A DNA stretch of 64,000 nt, taken from the NCBI GenBank assembly GCA_002279935.1, contig NCCZ01000011.1, positions 89,433 to 153,432 of the forward strand, written 5' to 3'. A program made the position numbers and the translations under genes. Shown piece by piece: positions 37,557 through 47,223 of the stretch (positions are counted from its first letter, which is position 1; each line of letters starts with the position of its first letter). Origin of the DNA: Hyphomicrobium sp. 12-62-95 (GTDB lineage: Bacteria; Pseudomonadota; Alphaproteobacteria; Rhizobiales; Hyphomicrobiaceae). The notes beneath the pieces were generated by a model that did no database searches, was not told where the DNA came from, and saw only the letters and a program-made list of their open reading frames with translations.

Positions 37557-37982
37557 ATGCGACAGCATCAAGAGTCGATCACGGTGAAGACCCGGGGGCC
37601 GGGGCTGATCGAGATCACAGACGACGTGGCGCGCGTCTTGGCGACAGCGGGGATCGGGACGGGGCTGGTGACCGTGTTTTGCCAGCACACCTCGGCGTCG
37701 CTTCTGATCCAGGAAAATGCCGACCCGGACGTGCAGCGCGATCTCTTCGCCTTCTTCCGGCGGCTCGTGCCGGAGGGCGATCCGCTTTTTATCCACACCA
37801 CGGAAGGCCCGGACGACATGCCCGCGCACGCGAAGGCGGCGCTGACGCAGACATCGCTGCCGATCCCCATCACGGCAGGGCGCATGGTGCTCGGCACGTG
37901 GCAGGGGATCTACCTGTTCGAACACCGCACCCGGCCGCATACGCGGCGGGTGGTGGTGCATGTGGTGGGAACGTTTGCATGA
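37557..37982 (+). CDS. yjbQ: YjbQ family protein (UPF0047)
   Basis: A 141-residue cytoplasmic protein with all family motifs: CQHTSASLLIQENADPDV, DDMPAHAKAAL, LGTWQGIYLFEHR. Conserved His and Glu residues suggest a metal or phosphate site; E. coli YjbQ shows weak thiamine-phosphate synthase activity. Its stop overlaps the amine oxidase start (ATGA), so the two are translationally coupled. Confidence 0.93.
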   Translation: MRQHQESITVKTRGPGLIEITDDVARVLATAGIGTGLVTVFCQHTSASLLIQENADPDVQRDLFAFFRRLVPEGDPLFIHTTEGPDDMPAHAKAALTQTSLPIPITAGRMVLGTWQGIYLFEHRTRPHTRRVVVHVVGTFA

Positions 37983-39322
37983 ACCGGAGAAGCGTTCTGT
38001 CGCTCATGGCGGGCCTTCCGTTGCTTGGCTCCAGCGAGAGCCGTGCCGCGGAGCGATCGGTGATCGTCGTCGGGGCGGGTCTTGCCGGACTTGCGGCGGC
38101 ACGCGACTTGGCCGCACGGGGCGTCAATGTCACCGTCCTGGAGGCGCGGGACCGGATCGGCGGACGGATATGGACCTCGAACGACTGGCCGGGTTTGCCG
38201 ATGGATCTGGGTGCGAGCTGGATTCATGGGACGAACGGCAATCCCCTCACCAAACTTGCGGATGTGATCGGGGCCAAACGGCTGGCGACCAGCTACGACT
38301 CGTCCATGGCGCTGGATGCGACCGGCAAGGCCGTCGACCTCGCCCGTGCCTATGCCATGGCTGAGAACGTGATCGCTGCCGCTCGGAAGAAGGCTGAGGC
38401 GCGGGACGCCGACCAATCGCTCGAGGCGGCCCTCGTGGCTAGCCCGGCATGGCAGAAGGCGGGGGAGGATGACAGACGCCTGATCCGCCATGTGCTGAAC
38501 GGCAGCGTTGAGGCCGAGTATGGTGGGGCTTCGTCGGAGGTCTCGGCTTGGCATTTTGACGACAGCACAGACTTCGGTGGTGGCGATGTTCTCTTTCCTG
38601 GCGGCTTTGCGCAGATCGTTGCGCATCTGGCCAATGGTCTCGCGGTTCGGACCTCCGCGCCGGTTACGGCGATTGCACCGGAGGGCACCGGCGTGGCCGT
38701 TACCCTGCGTGGTGGGGAAATTCTAAGGGCCGATCATGCGCTGGTCACCGTCCCGCTGGGCGTCCTGAAAAAGGGCGGCATCGCGTTTGACCGCCCGCTG
38801 GCGTCCTCGCGGCAACGGGCGATCGAAACGATCGGGATGGGGCTTTTGAACAAGTGCTGGCTGCGTTTCGAACGCGTGGCTTGGCCCGCTGACGTCGATT
38901 GGATCGAATGGGTGGGGCCAAAACCCGGATACTGGTCGCAGTGGGTGAGCTTGGCACGCGTGGCTGGCGAACCCCTGCTGCTTGCCTTCCATGCCGCCGA
39001 CGCCGCGCGTTCGTTAGAAGCGCTCTCGGATGCGCACATGGCCAATGAAGCCCATCGCGCCTTGCAATCGATCTTCGGAACGGATTTTCCAGCGCCAAAC
39101 GCCGTCCAAGTGACGCGGTGGGCGCAAGATCCGTTTACCCATGGTGCCTACTCGTTCAACGCCGTCGGGACGACGCCCGCGACCCGCAAGGCCCTCTCCG
39201 GCTTCGACTGGGATCGCCGGCTCGTCTTTGCCGGAGAAGCATGCGAACCGCACGCCTTCGGAACCGCGCACGGGGCCGTGCTATCGGGGCGCGCAGCAGT
39301 CACCACTCTTCTCGCATTTTAG
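37979..39322 (+). CDS. Exported flavin amine oxidase
   Basis: A 447-residue FAD enzyme of the monoamine/polyamine oxidase family. A possible twin-arginine signal (MNRRSVLSLMAGLPLL) is followed by the dinucleotide motif VVGAGLAGLAAARDLAARG (30-48), GGRIW (61-65), and FAGEACEPHAFGTAHGAVLSG near the end, which closes the flavin site. The mature protein would act in the periplasm. The substrate is unknown; primary or poly-amines are family precedents. ATG overlaps the yjbQ stop. Confidence 0.87.
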   Translation: MNRRSVLSLMAGLPLLGSSESRAAERSVIVVGAGLAGLAAARDLAARGVNVTVLEARDRIGGRIWTSNDWPGLPMDLGASWIHGTNGNPLTKLADVIGAKRLATSYDSSMALDATGKAVDLARAYAMAENVIAAARKKAEARDADQSLEAALVASPAWQKAGEDDRRLIRHVLNGSVEAEYGGASSEVSAWHFDDSTDFGGGDVLFPGGFAQIVAHLANGLAVRTSAPVTAIAPEGTGVAVTLRGGEILRADHALVTVPLGVLKKGGIAFDRPLASSRQRAIETIGMGLLNKCWLRFERVAWPADVDWIEWVGPKPGYWSQWVSLARVAGEPLLLAFHAADAARSLEALSDAHMANEAHRALQSIFGTDFPAPNAVQVTRWAQDPFTHGAYSFNAVGTTPATRKALSGFDWDRRLVFAGEACEPHAFGTAHGAVLSGRAAVTTLLAF

Positions 39323-39334
39323 ACGAGCCGGTGA

Positions 39335-39784
39335 TCAACCCTCCAACGCTTTGGCCACCGCGGCGGTGATGTCGGGGATGGTGTGGCTGGTGAGGTCCTT
39401 GTCGAGAGTGGCAACGATTTTTTTCGACAGCGCGCCGTTGGCCGCTTTGCGCATTTCACCCAGCGCGACGGGAGGTGCGACGACGACGAGATCGTCGAAA
39501 GCGCCGGCTTCGGAGTCCTTGGCGAGGTCGGCGACGATCTGTTCGACGAAGCGGTCTTCGGCGCGTTGATGAAGGTCGGCCGTGGCAATGGCTGAGCGGC
39601 TGTCGCTGAAGGACTGGAACGAGCGCGGGGGACGGTCGCGGCCCTGTTCGCTCGTCTTGGGATTGTCCTGTTCGTAGACGCGCACGACCTTGAGTGCGGG
39701 TTCGAGTGCGTTGCCTTCGTTGACGAGGACGAGGCCGCGCGCGCCATCTGCGACGACGATCCACATGCCGGATTTGATTTTCAT
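39335..39784 (-). CDS. Host attachment family protein (PF10116)
   Basis: A 149-residue protein with the family start MWIVVADGARGLVLV, an acidic/basic variable loop, FVEQIVADLAKDSEAGAFDDLVVVAPPVALGEMR and a final helix. Named after an Agrobacterium gene required for plant attachment; the fold is related to release-factor-like domains, and the true function is not clear. Convergent with the amine oxidase gene, 12 bases apart. Confidence 0.88.
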   Translation of the reverse strand: MKIKSGMWIVVADGARGLVLVNEGNALEPALKVVRVYEQDNPKTSEQGRDRPPRSFQSFSDSRSAIATADLHQRAEDRFVEQIVADLAKDSEAGAFDDLVVVAPPVALGEMRKAANGALSKKIVATLDKDLTSHTIPDITAAVAKALEG

Positions 39785-40009
39785 TGGTTTCTCCCTTGCG
39801 TGCTGTTTCAGAGAGTAAACGCCCCACGGGAGTGCCAGACTGTGACGTAAATCAACAAAATAAGCGGGGCATTCGGAGCAACGGACGGATCGGGCTGCCG
39901 CAAGCCGCTAAAGTTCCGCGTTCACCGGCCGCAGCGGCGGGCCTTGTCAGCGGGGGCGAACCTGTTAATCAGGCCGCAGATTTCACGCTCATCAACCCCT
40001 GGAGGCCCC

Positions 40010-40444
40010 ATGTCCGAGACCCCTGCCGAGAGCGCCGCCCGCGCCAAGACCGCCGCTCTGATCCGCGACTACTACGCGGCCTTCAACGCCGGCCAGACCG
40101 ACGCGATGCTCGACTTCCTCACCGAGGACGTCATCCACGACGTGAACCAGGGCGAGCGCCGCGAGGGCAAGGAGAAGTTCCGGGCGTTCAACGCGCGCAT
40201 GGATCACAACTACAAGGAAGAGCTGAAGGACATCGTCGTGATGGTGTCGAAGGACGGCACGCGGGCATCCGCCGAGTTCAACGTGCATGGCGTGTATAAG
40301 AATACGGATGAGGGTCTGCCGCCGGCCACGGGTCAAAAGTATGTTCTGCCGGCCGGAACGTTCTTCGCCATTCGCGATGGCAAGATCGCGCGCGTGACGA
40401 CGTATTACAATCTGACGGATTGGATCACGCAGGTCGTGGGCTAA
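40010..40444 (+). CDS. NTF2-like / ketosteroid isomerase-like protein
   Basis: A 144-residue protein with the family pattern LIRDYYAAFNAGQTDAMLDFLTEDVIHDVNQGERREG, then FRAFNARMDHNYKEEL and a final strand FAIRDGKIARVTTYYN. This subgroup is a small enzyme-like fold of unknown ligand. TGGAGG lies 6 bases before the ATG. The GNAT gene follows after 23 bases, and both may be in one transcript with the nitrilase. Confidence 0.83.
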   Translation: MSETPAESAARAKTAALIRDYYAAFNAGQTDAMLDFLTEDVIHDVNQGERREGKEKFRAFNARMDHNYKEELKDIVVMVSKDGTRASAEFNVHGVYKNTDEGLPPATGQKYVLPAGTFFAIRDGKIARVTTYYNLTDWITQVVG

Positions 40445-40467
40445 CGGCTGCGATGCGGGAGACGAGG

Positions 40468-41064
40468 ATGGAGAAGAAGAAGCTCGACGTGCGGTCGCTG
40501 ACGGGAGCGGACATCGTGCCGATCCTGCCCGATCTCGCGCGGCTTCGCATCACCGTCTTCCGCGACTGGCCTTATCTCTACGACGGCACGCTGGACTATG
40601 AAGAGAAGTATCTCGCCACGTTTGCGGCAGCCAAGGGCGCGGTTGTGATTGCGGCGTATGATGGCGACTTGATGGTCGGCGCGTCGACCGGGGCGCCGAT
40701 GATCGAGCACGCCGACGAATTCGGCGGTCCTTTTCGCGACGCGGGATACGACATTGCCCGGATCTTCTACTGTGGGGAGAGCGTGCTCCTGACGAGCCAT
40801 CGCGGCTATGGTTTGGGGCATGCCTTCTTCGACGGTCGCGAGGCGCAGGCGCACCGGCTCGGCGGGTTCACACACTCGACATTCTGCCGCGTCGTGCGGC
40901 CGGACGATCATCCCTTGAAGCCGAAGGATTACGCGCCGCTTGATCCGTTCTGGAGAAAGCGCGGGTACGCGCCCGTCGATATCTTTGCCACCTACGATTG
41001 GAAAGACGTCGATCAGGCTGCCGAGACCACGCACCGTATGCAATTCTGGATGAAGGCGCTTTGA
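40468..41064 (+). CDS. GNAT family acetyltransferase
   Basis: A 198-residue protein. The acetyl-CoA loop is SHRGYGLGHAFFDGREAQAHRLG, in agreement with the GNAT motif A (RGxGxG/A), preceded by a strand IFYCGESVLL. The N-terminal part DLARLRITVFRDWPYLYDG is common to a subgroup found next to nitrilase-like genes. ATG 40468 has GAGACGAGG immediately upstream and is preferred over 40453. The nitrilase begins 2 bases after it. Confidence 0.85.
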   Translation: MEKKKLDVRSLTGADIVPILPDLARLRITVFRDWPYLYDGTLDYEEKYLATFAAAKGAVVIAAYDGDLMVGASTGAPMIEHADEFGGPFRDAGYDIARIFYCGESVLLTSHRGYGLGHAFFDGREAQAHRLGGFTHSTFCRVVRPDDHPLKPKDYAPLDPFWRKRGYAPVDIFATYDWKDVDQAAETTHRMQFWMKAL

Positions 41065-41066
41065 CC

Positions 41067-41972
41067 TTGGCACGCCCTCCCCTCACCGTCGCCAGTGCCC
41101 AGTACCCCATCGGGCAACCCGCTTCCCTGCAAGAGTGGGAGGACAAAATTGAGGACTGGGTGGCGAAGGGGGCTGCGACAGGGGCGCAGTTGCTCGTATT
41201 TCCGGAGTATGCGGCCATCGAGCAGGCGGCGTGCTTCGGGCCAGAGGTCTATTCGGATCTGCAGAAGACCTTGCACACCGTGGCCGAACTAGCAGCCTCG
41301 CGCGTTCAGTTGCATATCGATCTGGCTGCCCGGCACAACGTGCATATTCTCGTCGGGTCGGGGCCGGTTTTGAAGTCGGACGGGCGGTTCGTGAATGCGG
41401 CGCAGCTCGTCACGCCGACCGGGCTCGTGGGCGAGCAGGAAAAGATCATCATGACCCCGTTCGAGCGCGATTGGGGGATCTCGGGCGGCGCGCCTCTCAG
41501 GGTTTTCGAGACGGTGCTCGGGAGAATAGCGGTGCTGATCTGCTACGACAGCGAGTTCCCGCTTTTGGCGCGGGCGTTGGCGGAAGCAGGGGCGGAGGTC
41601 GTTCTGGTGCCATCGTGCACGGAGCGGGTGTCGGGCTTCCATCGCGTGCGGACGGGCTCGATGGCACGCGCGCTTGAGAACACGATCGCTACCGTACAGA
41701 GCCCGACGGTGGGCGATGCGCTGTGGTCGCCCGCGGTGGACAAGAACGAAGGATCGGCGGGGATCTATGTGCCGTCCGAACATGGTGTGTCGGACACTGG
41801 TGTTCTGGCTGAGGGGTCGCTGAGCCAGCCGCAGTGGGTGACGGCGACCATCGATCTGGAGCGGCTGCGTCGCGTACGTGAGACCGGCGAAATGCGCAAC
41901 TACGCCGACTGGAGTACGCAGCCGGGTGCTGCCCCGCTGGGACAGCCGGTTGAGATCGTCGCGCTACTTTGA
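41067..41972 (+). CDS. Carbon-nitrogen hydrolase (nitrilase superfamily)
   Basis: A 301-residue amidase with the catalytic Glu47 in VFPEYAA, Lys126 in GEQEKIIM and Cys159 in LICYDSEFP, the Glu-Lys-Cys triad. It probably hydrolyses an omega-amide or carbamoyl compound; the substrate is unknown. Pairing with a GNAT is frequent in this superfamily, suggesting they act on the same metabolite. Start is TTG 41067, two bases after the GNAT stop. Confidence 0.9.
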   Translation: MARPPLTVASAQYPIGQPASLQEWEDKIEDWVAKGAATGAQLLVFPEYAAIEQAACFGPEVYSDLQKTLHTVAELAASRVQLHIDLAARHNVHILVGSGPVLKSDGRFVNAAQLVTPTGLVGEQEKIIMTPFERDWGISGGAPLRVFETVLGRIAVLICYDSEFPLLARALAEAGAEVVLVPSCTERVSGFHRVRTGSMARALENTIATVQSPTVGDALWSPAVDKNEGSAGIYVPSEHGVSDTGVLAEGSLSQPQWVTATIDLERLRRVRETGEMRNYADWSTQPGAAPLGQPVEIVALL

Positions 41973-42345
41973 CCCCCTGTCTCTGAGCTTGGCGACTTAA
42001 AGCGGATCGAACAATCTCCACCGGCCGTTTCGAAGGCTATGCAGGAGCGTACGCACTTTAGAAGAGCACTCCGGCAGATCTTGTTTTGCTAAATTTTGCC
42101 TGTCTGGAGAGCCAGCGCATCGCCGATTGCTCGCATGTTCCCAGCGGCTCTGTCTTCACGCGTTCTGCTGCGACAGACTGGAGACCGATTGAGGCCCAAA
42201 ACCAATCTCAACGCAGGATGCGCGACCGATCGTCTTCGCAAATCCTGCTTACGCACCATAGTCAGCGCGTTTGAGGTTCCTGTAGTGTGCCGGTTTTGAG
42301 CGCGCGGCTGCGCACGCGAGCACTGGGATCATGGCGGCGAGGTTC

Positions 42346-42540
42346 TCACGATTGTTGGAGCGCCACGACGATTGGTTGTTTGCCCGGGCTACCACGCCCC
42401 GATTTGCCGCCCGATCTTTTGCCACCGAGATAGGCGTCATCCATCTCGACGCGTCCCTTAAGCGGGGTACGGTCGTTGTCGAGGCGCATGACTTCGGCGA
42501 GAAACCCTTGTCGAGTGAAGTCCGAAGGCCGCGCGTTTAA
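42346..42540 (-). pseudogene. ISXO2/IS1595-type transposase remnant
   Basis: A fragment of about 60 residues reading GFLAEVMRLDNDRTP and GRVEMDDAYLGGKRSGGKSG, the catalytic DDE-like part of ISXO2-type transposases, then stopped. No terminal repeats or start are left. It is not a copy of the intact IS1595-family element at 58.1 kb, which differs in sequence. The rest of 41973-42889 holds no supported gene. Confidence 0.82.
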
Positions 42541-42889
42541 ATTACCAGGGGGCAACAAACTGTTTGCAGACAAAACGTCCCGTAAAGCTGTGATGGCCCC
42601 CTCCCCGAAGGCTGATTGTCCCAGTTGCCACCTAGGATTGCCAGCTCAAAAACTAAGATCGACTGGTTTTGATGTCTGAGTTCGCGTTATCATTGAGATG
42701 TTTCAGTTTGCCCGTGAAGCCCTGTTGGCTGCATGCTCACTTGGCTGCTAAACGGCGCCATTCGTAGGCGGCGTGGTCGGTCTTACCGACTCTGGCCAAC
42801 GAAATCTGATCTCGTTTCGAGCCCGGCGAACTGTTGGATGATAGCCGAGTTGAGCTGAAAATAGATCCAAGATTGGGGCTGGGGGATGG

Positions 42890-43846
42890 ATGTCGCGTTT
42901 TGAAAAGACAATGTGGAAGCGGCTTGATTTCGTCGCCATGCCGCTGGCGGTTCTATACGCGGGGCTGACGCGCCTCTTCTACTCGCGGCAGAAGCATTGG
43001 CCGCGGTCGCGAGCACTGATGCGGAACATGGGCGCCTACGCGGGCAGTTATCACTACTACATGCCGGGCGTTCGCGAGACTGATCTTTACCGCGATCTCG
43101 ATCAGCCGAGAACTCTGCTGGGCATTGATTTGAAGCGAGAGCAGCAGATCGAGCGGTTAAAGTGGTTTCGGTTCGCGGATGAATTTGCTCAATTTCCAAA
43201 AAGTGCGAAGACAGGGACGAGTTATCATCTTTCGAGCGCGTTTCCGCCGCCCGATGGAGAAGTTCTTTATACCTTCATCCGCCATCTAAAGCCAAAGCGA
43301 ATTGTAGAGATCGGATCCGGCAACAGCACGCTGCTCATGCTGGCTGCTATTGCTCGTAACAGGAAAGATGATCCTAACATCAGCTGCGATTTGAGATGTG
43401 TGGAACCCTTCGCCCATCCGTGGCTTGAGAATACGGGTGTTAGAATAGAGAGGTCGCGGGTGGAGCGCCTAGGGCTTGAGTACTTCGAGGATTTGGAAGA
43501 TGGTGATTTCTTGTTCATTGATAGTTCACACGTCGTTCGGGCCCAGAACGATGTTGTGTTTTTGTACTTAGAATTGTTGCCACGACTAAAGCCTGGTGTT
43601 TTCGTACATATACACGACATTTTTTCGCCTCGGGACTATCCTCGCGAATGGCTGATTGAAAATAATCGGCAATGGGCTGAGCAGTACCTCATGGAGGCTT
43701 TTCTCCAGTTCAACCCGACTTATGAAGTTTTCTTAGCGGTTAACGATCTCGCACATGCGGCTCCAGAAGCGTTTTATACGGCTTGCCCAATGGCAAAGTC
43801 GATGAATTGGGCAAAGGGCGGATCCTTCTGGCTGCGGCGGATTTGA
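42890..43846 (+). CDS. Class I SAM-dependent methyltransferase (Methyltransf_24 type)
   Basis: A 318-residue protein. PKRIVEIGSGNSTLLML is the SAM-binding loop, DGDFLFIDSSHVV the acidic end of strand 4, and PGVFVHIHDIFSPRDYP the downstream metal-like loop of the O-methyltransferase group. Genes like this are usual in surface polysaccharide clusters. The second half uses many AT-rich codons compared with its neighbours, suggesting transfer. It is next to an IS remnant and an OafA-type acyltransferase. Confidence 0.85.
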   Translation: MSRFEKTMWKRLDFVAMPLAVLYAGLTRLFYSRQKHWPRSRALMRNMGAYAGSYHYYMPGVRETDLYRDLDQPRTLLGIDLKREQQIERLKWFRFADEFAQFPKSAKTGTSYHLSSAFPPPDGEVLYTFIRHLKPKRIVEIGSGNSTLLMLAAIARNRKDDPNISCDLRCVEPFAHPWLENTGVRIERSRVERLGLEYFEDLEDGDFLFIDSSHVVRAQNDVVFLYLELLPRLKPGVFVHIHDIFSPRDYPREWLIENNRQWAEQYLMEAFLQFNPTYEVFLAVNDLAHAAPEAFYTACPMAKSMNWAKGGSFWLRRI

Positions 43847-44042
43847 CGCCTTGCGCGCACCGGCGAAAATGCTCCGTGGATGTTTTGGTTTTTGAGTTCT
43901 GCGTTGGCCAAAAACAAGACCGTTTACGCAGCCGACTAAGCCACGGTGTTAAACATCAGGACCGACGTCTGGCGCGTCAGCGCTTTCTTCACCGGGCATG
44001 TTCGCGCCTCAAGGCGCCTACGATCTGTCACCAACTTGGTTG

Positions 44043-44774
44043 TCACTCAGGCTCCAAAATGACCGAAACGGTTATCTTGAGAGATTGGCTGCCGCGTTGG
44101 ACGGGCACCTATTCCGCCATGGCCGCGCCGCGTACGCTCTTGAAATAACGCCGGGGGCCGTTGCTGCCGCCTTCGTTGATGGCCATGACCTTGCCGATTT
44201 TGGCGTCGGCTGCGGCGGTGTAGAGCTCAGCGCGGTGGGGGGGGGGAGCGTTGGCGACGGCGTCCTTTCGTGCCGCATCGCTCAGCGTTTGGACATTGCT
44301 GACTTCGAAGCTGATGCCGTTCACCTGGTTGGCGCCTATCGTCACGAACTTGTCGAGTACCTCGCCGATCTTATCGAGATTGCGCACGTGGATTTCGACC
44401 TGATTGAACGCCTGATATCCATCGATGAGGGGAGGATTGCCGTCGGCGGGATTAGTATAGCGCGGACTCAGGTTGAAGTTCGTGGTCTGGATGTCTTTGG
44501 GTTCGATGCCGTTACCCTTCAGGCCAACGATCAACTTGGCCATGGCAGCATTGTTGGCGGAGACGGCGTCGCGGGCGGTTGCGGCTTCCGAGACGACGCC
44601 GGTCTCGATGCGCGCGGAATCCGGCATGGCGGTCGCGGTTCCGCTTGCGGAGACAGTGATTGTGCGACCCATGTGGTGATCCTCGGCGTTGGCTGCGATT
44701 GGGAAAGTGGCAGCGAGCATGAGAGCCACCAGGACTAGTCTCGACCAGCGCGCACTGGCGCTCCAACCAAACAT
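44043..44774 (-). pseudogene. SIMPL-domain (DUF541) periplasmic protein with in-frame stop
   Basis: An exported protein (signal WSRLVLVALMLAATFPIAANA) with the SIMPL domain starting RTITVSASGTATAMPDSARI and ending near INEGGSNGPRRYF. A TAG at 44109-44111 stops the frame after GAAMAE, but the same frame continues VPVQRGSQSLKITVSVILEP to a TGA at 44043, exactly the strand expected at the end of the domain. A ten-G run at 44237-44246 also falls within the gene, where PPPH replaces the usual basic residues. The truncated form would be 221 residues. Confidence 0.82.
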
Positions 44775-44833
44775 TTTAGTCCTCCCGTTGAACTGCGACC
44801 ACCTGAGAACGGACTTGCTTCCGGCATCCGACT

Positions 44834-46837
44834 TCACCGAGTCTCAGGCGCCGGCGACGATCTTGCCATACCCTTGGCTGCCAATTCGGCAGCAATTCGT
44901 TCAACTACCAGTCGTGCTCCAGCGTTGCTGAGATGATCGTCGTCGGAATAGAGGGCGACGCCGTCATGGTGCGCAGCGCATCGAGACGGGGCGATGGTAT
45001 TGCACAGAATGGCCTCGGGAGAGACACGGATCAGCCGTTCGTGCGCGCCCAATGACCCCAGTGCAGACATGGCAGGAGTGGAGCGTGTCTTGAACGCCGC
45101 ATGCGAAATAGAGGCATCGCTCGGCTGGAGCTTGCCGTTCAGGTAGTGCGCCTTGCCCAATTGGCGGGGCACCTGCCAACCCATTTCGGGGACGGGGTCG
45201 ACGATAACGACTGTATGCCCAGCATTGAGCATGACCCCAATCGAGGCAGAGAGCCGGTCTATCCGCTCCTTCAGTACGCCCTCGGACAGACCCGTTTGGC
45301 GGGACATGCGCGCTGTCCGGTCCCGCCCGCCTTCGCCGTTGTCGAATCCAGGACCGGCAAAAAGGCTCGACCAAGCGGCGTGAACGATGAGGACAGACGG
45401 CAGCTTGCTATCGGCGAGATCGCGGAACACACGCTTGCGGACTTCGGCGCACGCCCCCATCACTCCATCGTCGGGAAGCAGGGGCGGGCAACCCTTAAAA
45501 TTGAGATCGATGCCGCTACGGCCCTCCCGGGTCAGCCAATTGTTCAATGAGTCCGACAGGGCCCCCGCGTGACTGTCGCCAATCAGTGCCAAAGTGGGCG
45601 GCCCATTGGGGAGCCCGAGCCGACAGGCCTCGCCCTGCTTTTCGAGTGCGTTCCAGCATGGAATGTTGCGATCCCGCTCCTGACGCGATGCTTGAAACGC
45701 CAACCAAGCCGGACTGGGGTCTCGTCCCAGCCAACCCGCGGTCTGTTTCGCAGCCACGCCGAATACAATAATGGCGAGCGAAACCACCACCGCCCATCTG
45801 AAAATCGCAGGCCGGGTCCAGAAGGTTTTCCGGCGAAACGGCTGTTCGATAAAACGCCACGTGAGGTAGGCGAGCGCCAAGGATAAAAGGGCGAGTGCCA
45901 GAAAAACTTCAACCGGATGTTCAACCAATGAACGATGGCGGGCCAACGCAAAGACCGGTTGATGCCAAAGATATGCGCTGTAGCTGATCAGCCCGATGCC
46001 AACGAACGGGCGGCTCGCGAGTAGCCAACCGACCTGTGTCTGAGGCGTGGCCGAAACCAGCAAGAGAACTGTCCCGAGTATCGGGATCATGGCCATGGGG
46101 CCCGGTGTCGGCGTCTCTTCGCTGAACAGGAACACCGGCAAGAGCACCATCAGCAATCCGATCAAAGCGGTTGCTGCCCGTGGCCGGATTGCTAGAGGCC
46201 CTTCGTGAACGGCGACCGCCGTTGCGGCTCCGGCGAGCAATTCGAAGATGCGGTATTGAACCAGAAAGAATGCCGCGTTTGGATTGTCGAGGACCTTTAT
46301 GCAGGCGGCGCCGTAGCTGGCAGCGAGGATGACCAGAAGTACCGGCAACAATACGCGTGGAGCATAGCGCCAGATCAAGTATGCGAGCGGCGGAAAAACG
46401 AGATAGTACTGTTCCTCAACCGAAAGGCTCCACGTGTGGAGGAGCGGCTGCAGGTCGGCTTCCCGGCCAAAATAGTCACTGGTCTTGAAGAAGTAATAGT
46501 TGGATACAAAGGCGGCTAGGTATCTCGCGCTCCCAGCATAGTCCATGAGGTCGACCGGCGAAAGCCACAGGACGGCAAAGAGCGTGGTGACGATCAGAAT
46601 GGCAAAGAGTGCGGGAAGGATGCGTCTCACGCGCCGTTCGTAGAAACCCAAAAACGTAAACGTGCCGTCCGACAGTCCGCGCAGAATAATGCTCGTGATC
46701 AGAAAACCGCTGATGACGAAAAAGATATCGACGCCGATGAACCCGCCGGGGACGCCGGCCAGTCCGGCGTGGAACAGGATGACGGACGTCACTGCGACTG
46801 CACGCAGGCCATCAATCTCCGGCCGATATGCGATCAT
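44834..46837 (-). CDS. Acyltransferase 3 (OafA/YrhL) fused to SGNH domain
   Basis: A 667-residue inner-membrane O-acyltransferase. The N-terminal 370 residues hold about ten membrane segments with the family start YRPEIDGLRAVAV, FHAG (His23) and EEQYY; the C-terminal domain has GDSHAG (420-425) and DDDHLSNAG near 640, the SGNH Ser and Asp-His. Such proteins transfer acetyl groups to O-antigen, peptidoglycan or exopolysaccharide. Its neighbours (methyltransferase, IS remnant) suggest a surface-modifying locus. Confidence 0.92.
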   Translation of the reverse strand: MIAYRPEIDGLRAVAVTSVILFHAGLAGVPGGFIGVDIFFVISGFLITSIILRGLSDGTFTFLGFYERRVRRILPALFAILIVTTLFAVLWLSPVDLMDYAGSARYLAAFVSNYYFFKTSDYFGREADLQPLLHTWSLSVEEQYYLVFPPLAYLIWRYAPRVLLPVLLVILAASYGAACIKVLDNPNAAFFLVQYRIFELLAGAATAVAVHEGPLAIRPRAATALIGLLMVLLPVFLFSEETPTPGPMAMIPILGTVLLLVSATPQTQVGWLLASRPFVGIGLISYSAYLWHQPVFALARHRSLVEHPVEVFLALALLSLALAYLTWRFIEQPFRRKTFWTRPAIFRWAVVVSLAIIVFGVAAKQTAGWLGRDPSPAWLAFQASRQERDRNIPCWNALEKQGEACRLGLPNGPPTLALIGDSHAGALSDSLNNWLTREGRSGIDLNFKGCPPLLPDDGVMGACAEVRKRVFRDLADSKLPSVLIVHAAWSSLFAGPGFDNGEGGRDRTARMSRQTGLSEGVLKERIDRLSASIGVMLNAGHTVVIVDPVPEMGWQVPRQLGKAHYLNGKLQPSDASISHAAFKTRSTPAMSALGSLGAHERLIRVSPEAILCNTIAPSRCAAHHDGVALYSDDDHLSNAGARLVVERIAAELAAKGMARSSPAPETR

Positions 46838-46931
46838 GGTTGCTGATTTTCGCTGAGCATTGCAAAAGTCCGTCCCGCCCGTTTCGATGCAAAATATCTG
46901 ACGGAGTAGGGGACTACAATACTGCGACGCG

Positions 46932-47007
46932 TGGTGGGCCCGCCAGGACTCGAACCTGGAACCAGGCGGTTATGAGCCGCCAGCTCTAACCATTGAGCTA
47001 CGAGCCC
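46932..47007 (-). tRNA. tRNA-Ile2 (CAT anticodon)
   Basis: The minus-strand cloverleaf has acceptor GGGCTCG/CGGGCCC, D-arm GCTCAATGGTTAGAGC, anticodon stem GGCGG-CTCATAA-CCGCC with CAT, and T-arm CCAGGTTCGAGTCCTGG, with CCA encoded. CAT can mean Met or Ile2; the overall sequence resembles ileX-type tRNA (C34 later made lysidine by TilS) more than elongator Met. It is the only tRNA gene seen, and the integrase element lies at its 5' side. Confidence 0.88.
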
Positions 47008-47223
47008 TCCGTTTCAGATCGCCTCAGCTTGCAACAGAATTATCTATTCTTTGCAGCGCCTTGTGATCTCTTTTGGCCTCCGCTGTGGTCCATGGCGCTG
47101 GAGCAGTCTGGGGCGTTCTGGAGCCCCTTGTTGCGAGCGTTTGGTTACACAATGGCGACCAACGGAGTTGCCAAGCGGTTTTTCTGAGCTTACCGTCCAC
47201 GTGTTACCAACGCGGGGAGACAC

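Noticed and set aside
36737..37978. Upstream extension of the amine oxidase frame through efp and yjbQ
   Set aside because: The ATG overlapping the yjbQ stop gives a signal peptide and flavin motif at the right place; the extension is out-of-frame efp and antisense greA.
42086..42345. Small plus-strand frames near the IS remnant
   Set aside because: They overlap degenerate sequence and lack start signals.
46932..47007. tRNA-Met (elongator) as identity
   Set aside because: Anticodon CAT allows it, but the overall sequence is closer to Ile2-type tRNAs; kept as Ile2 with some doubt.
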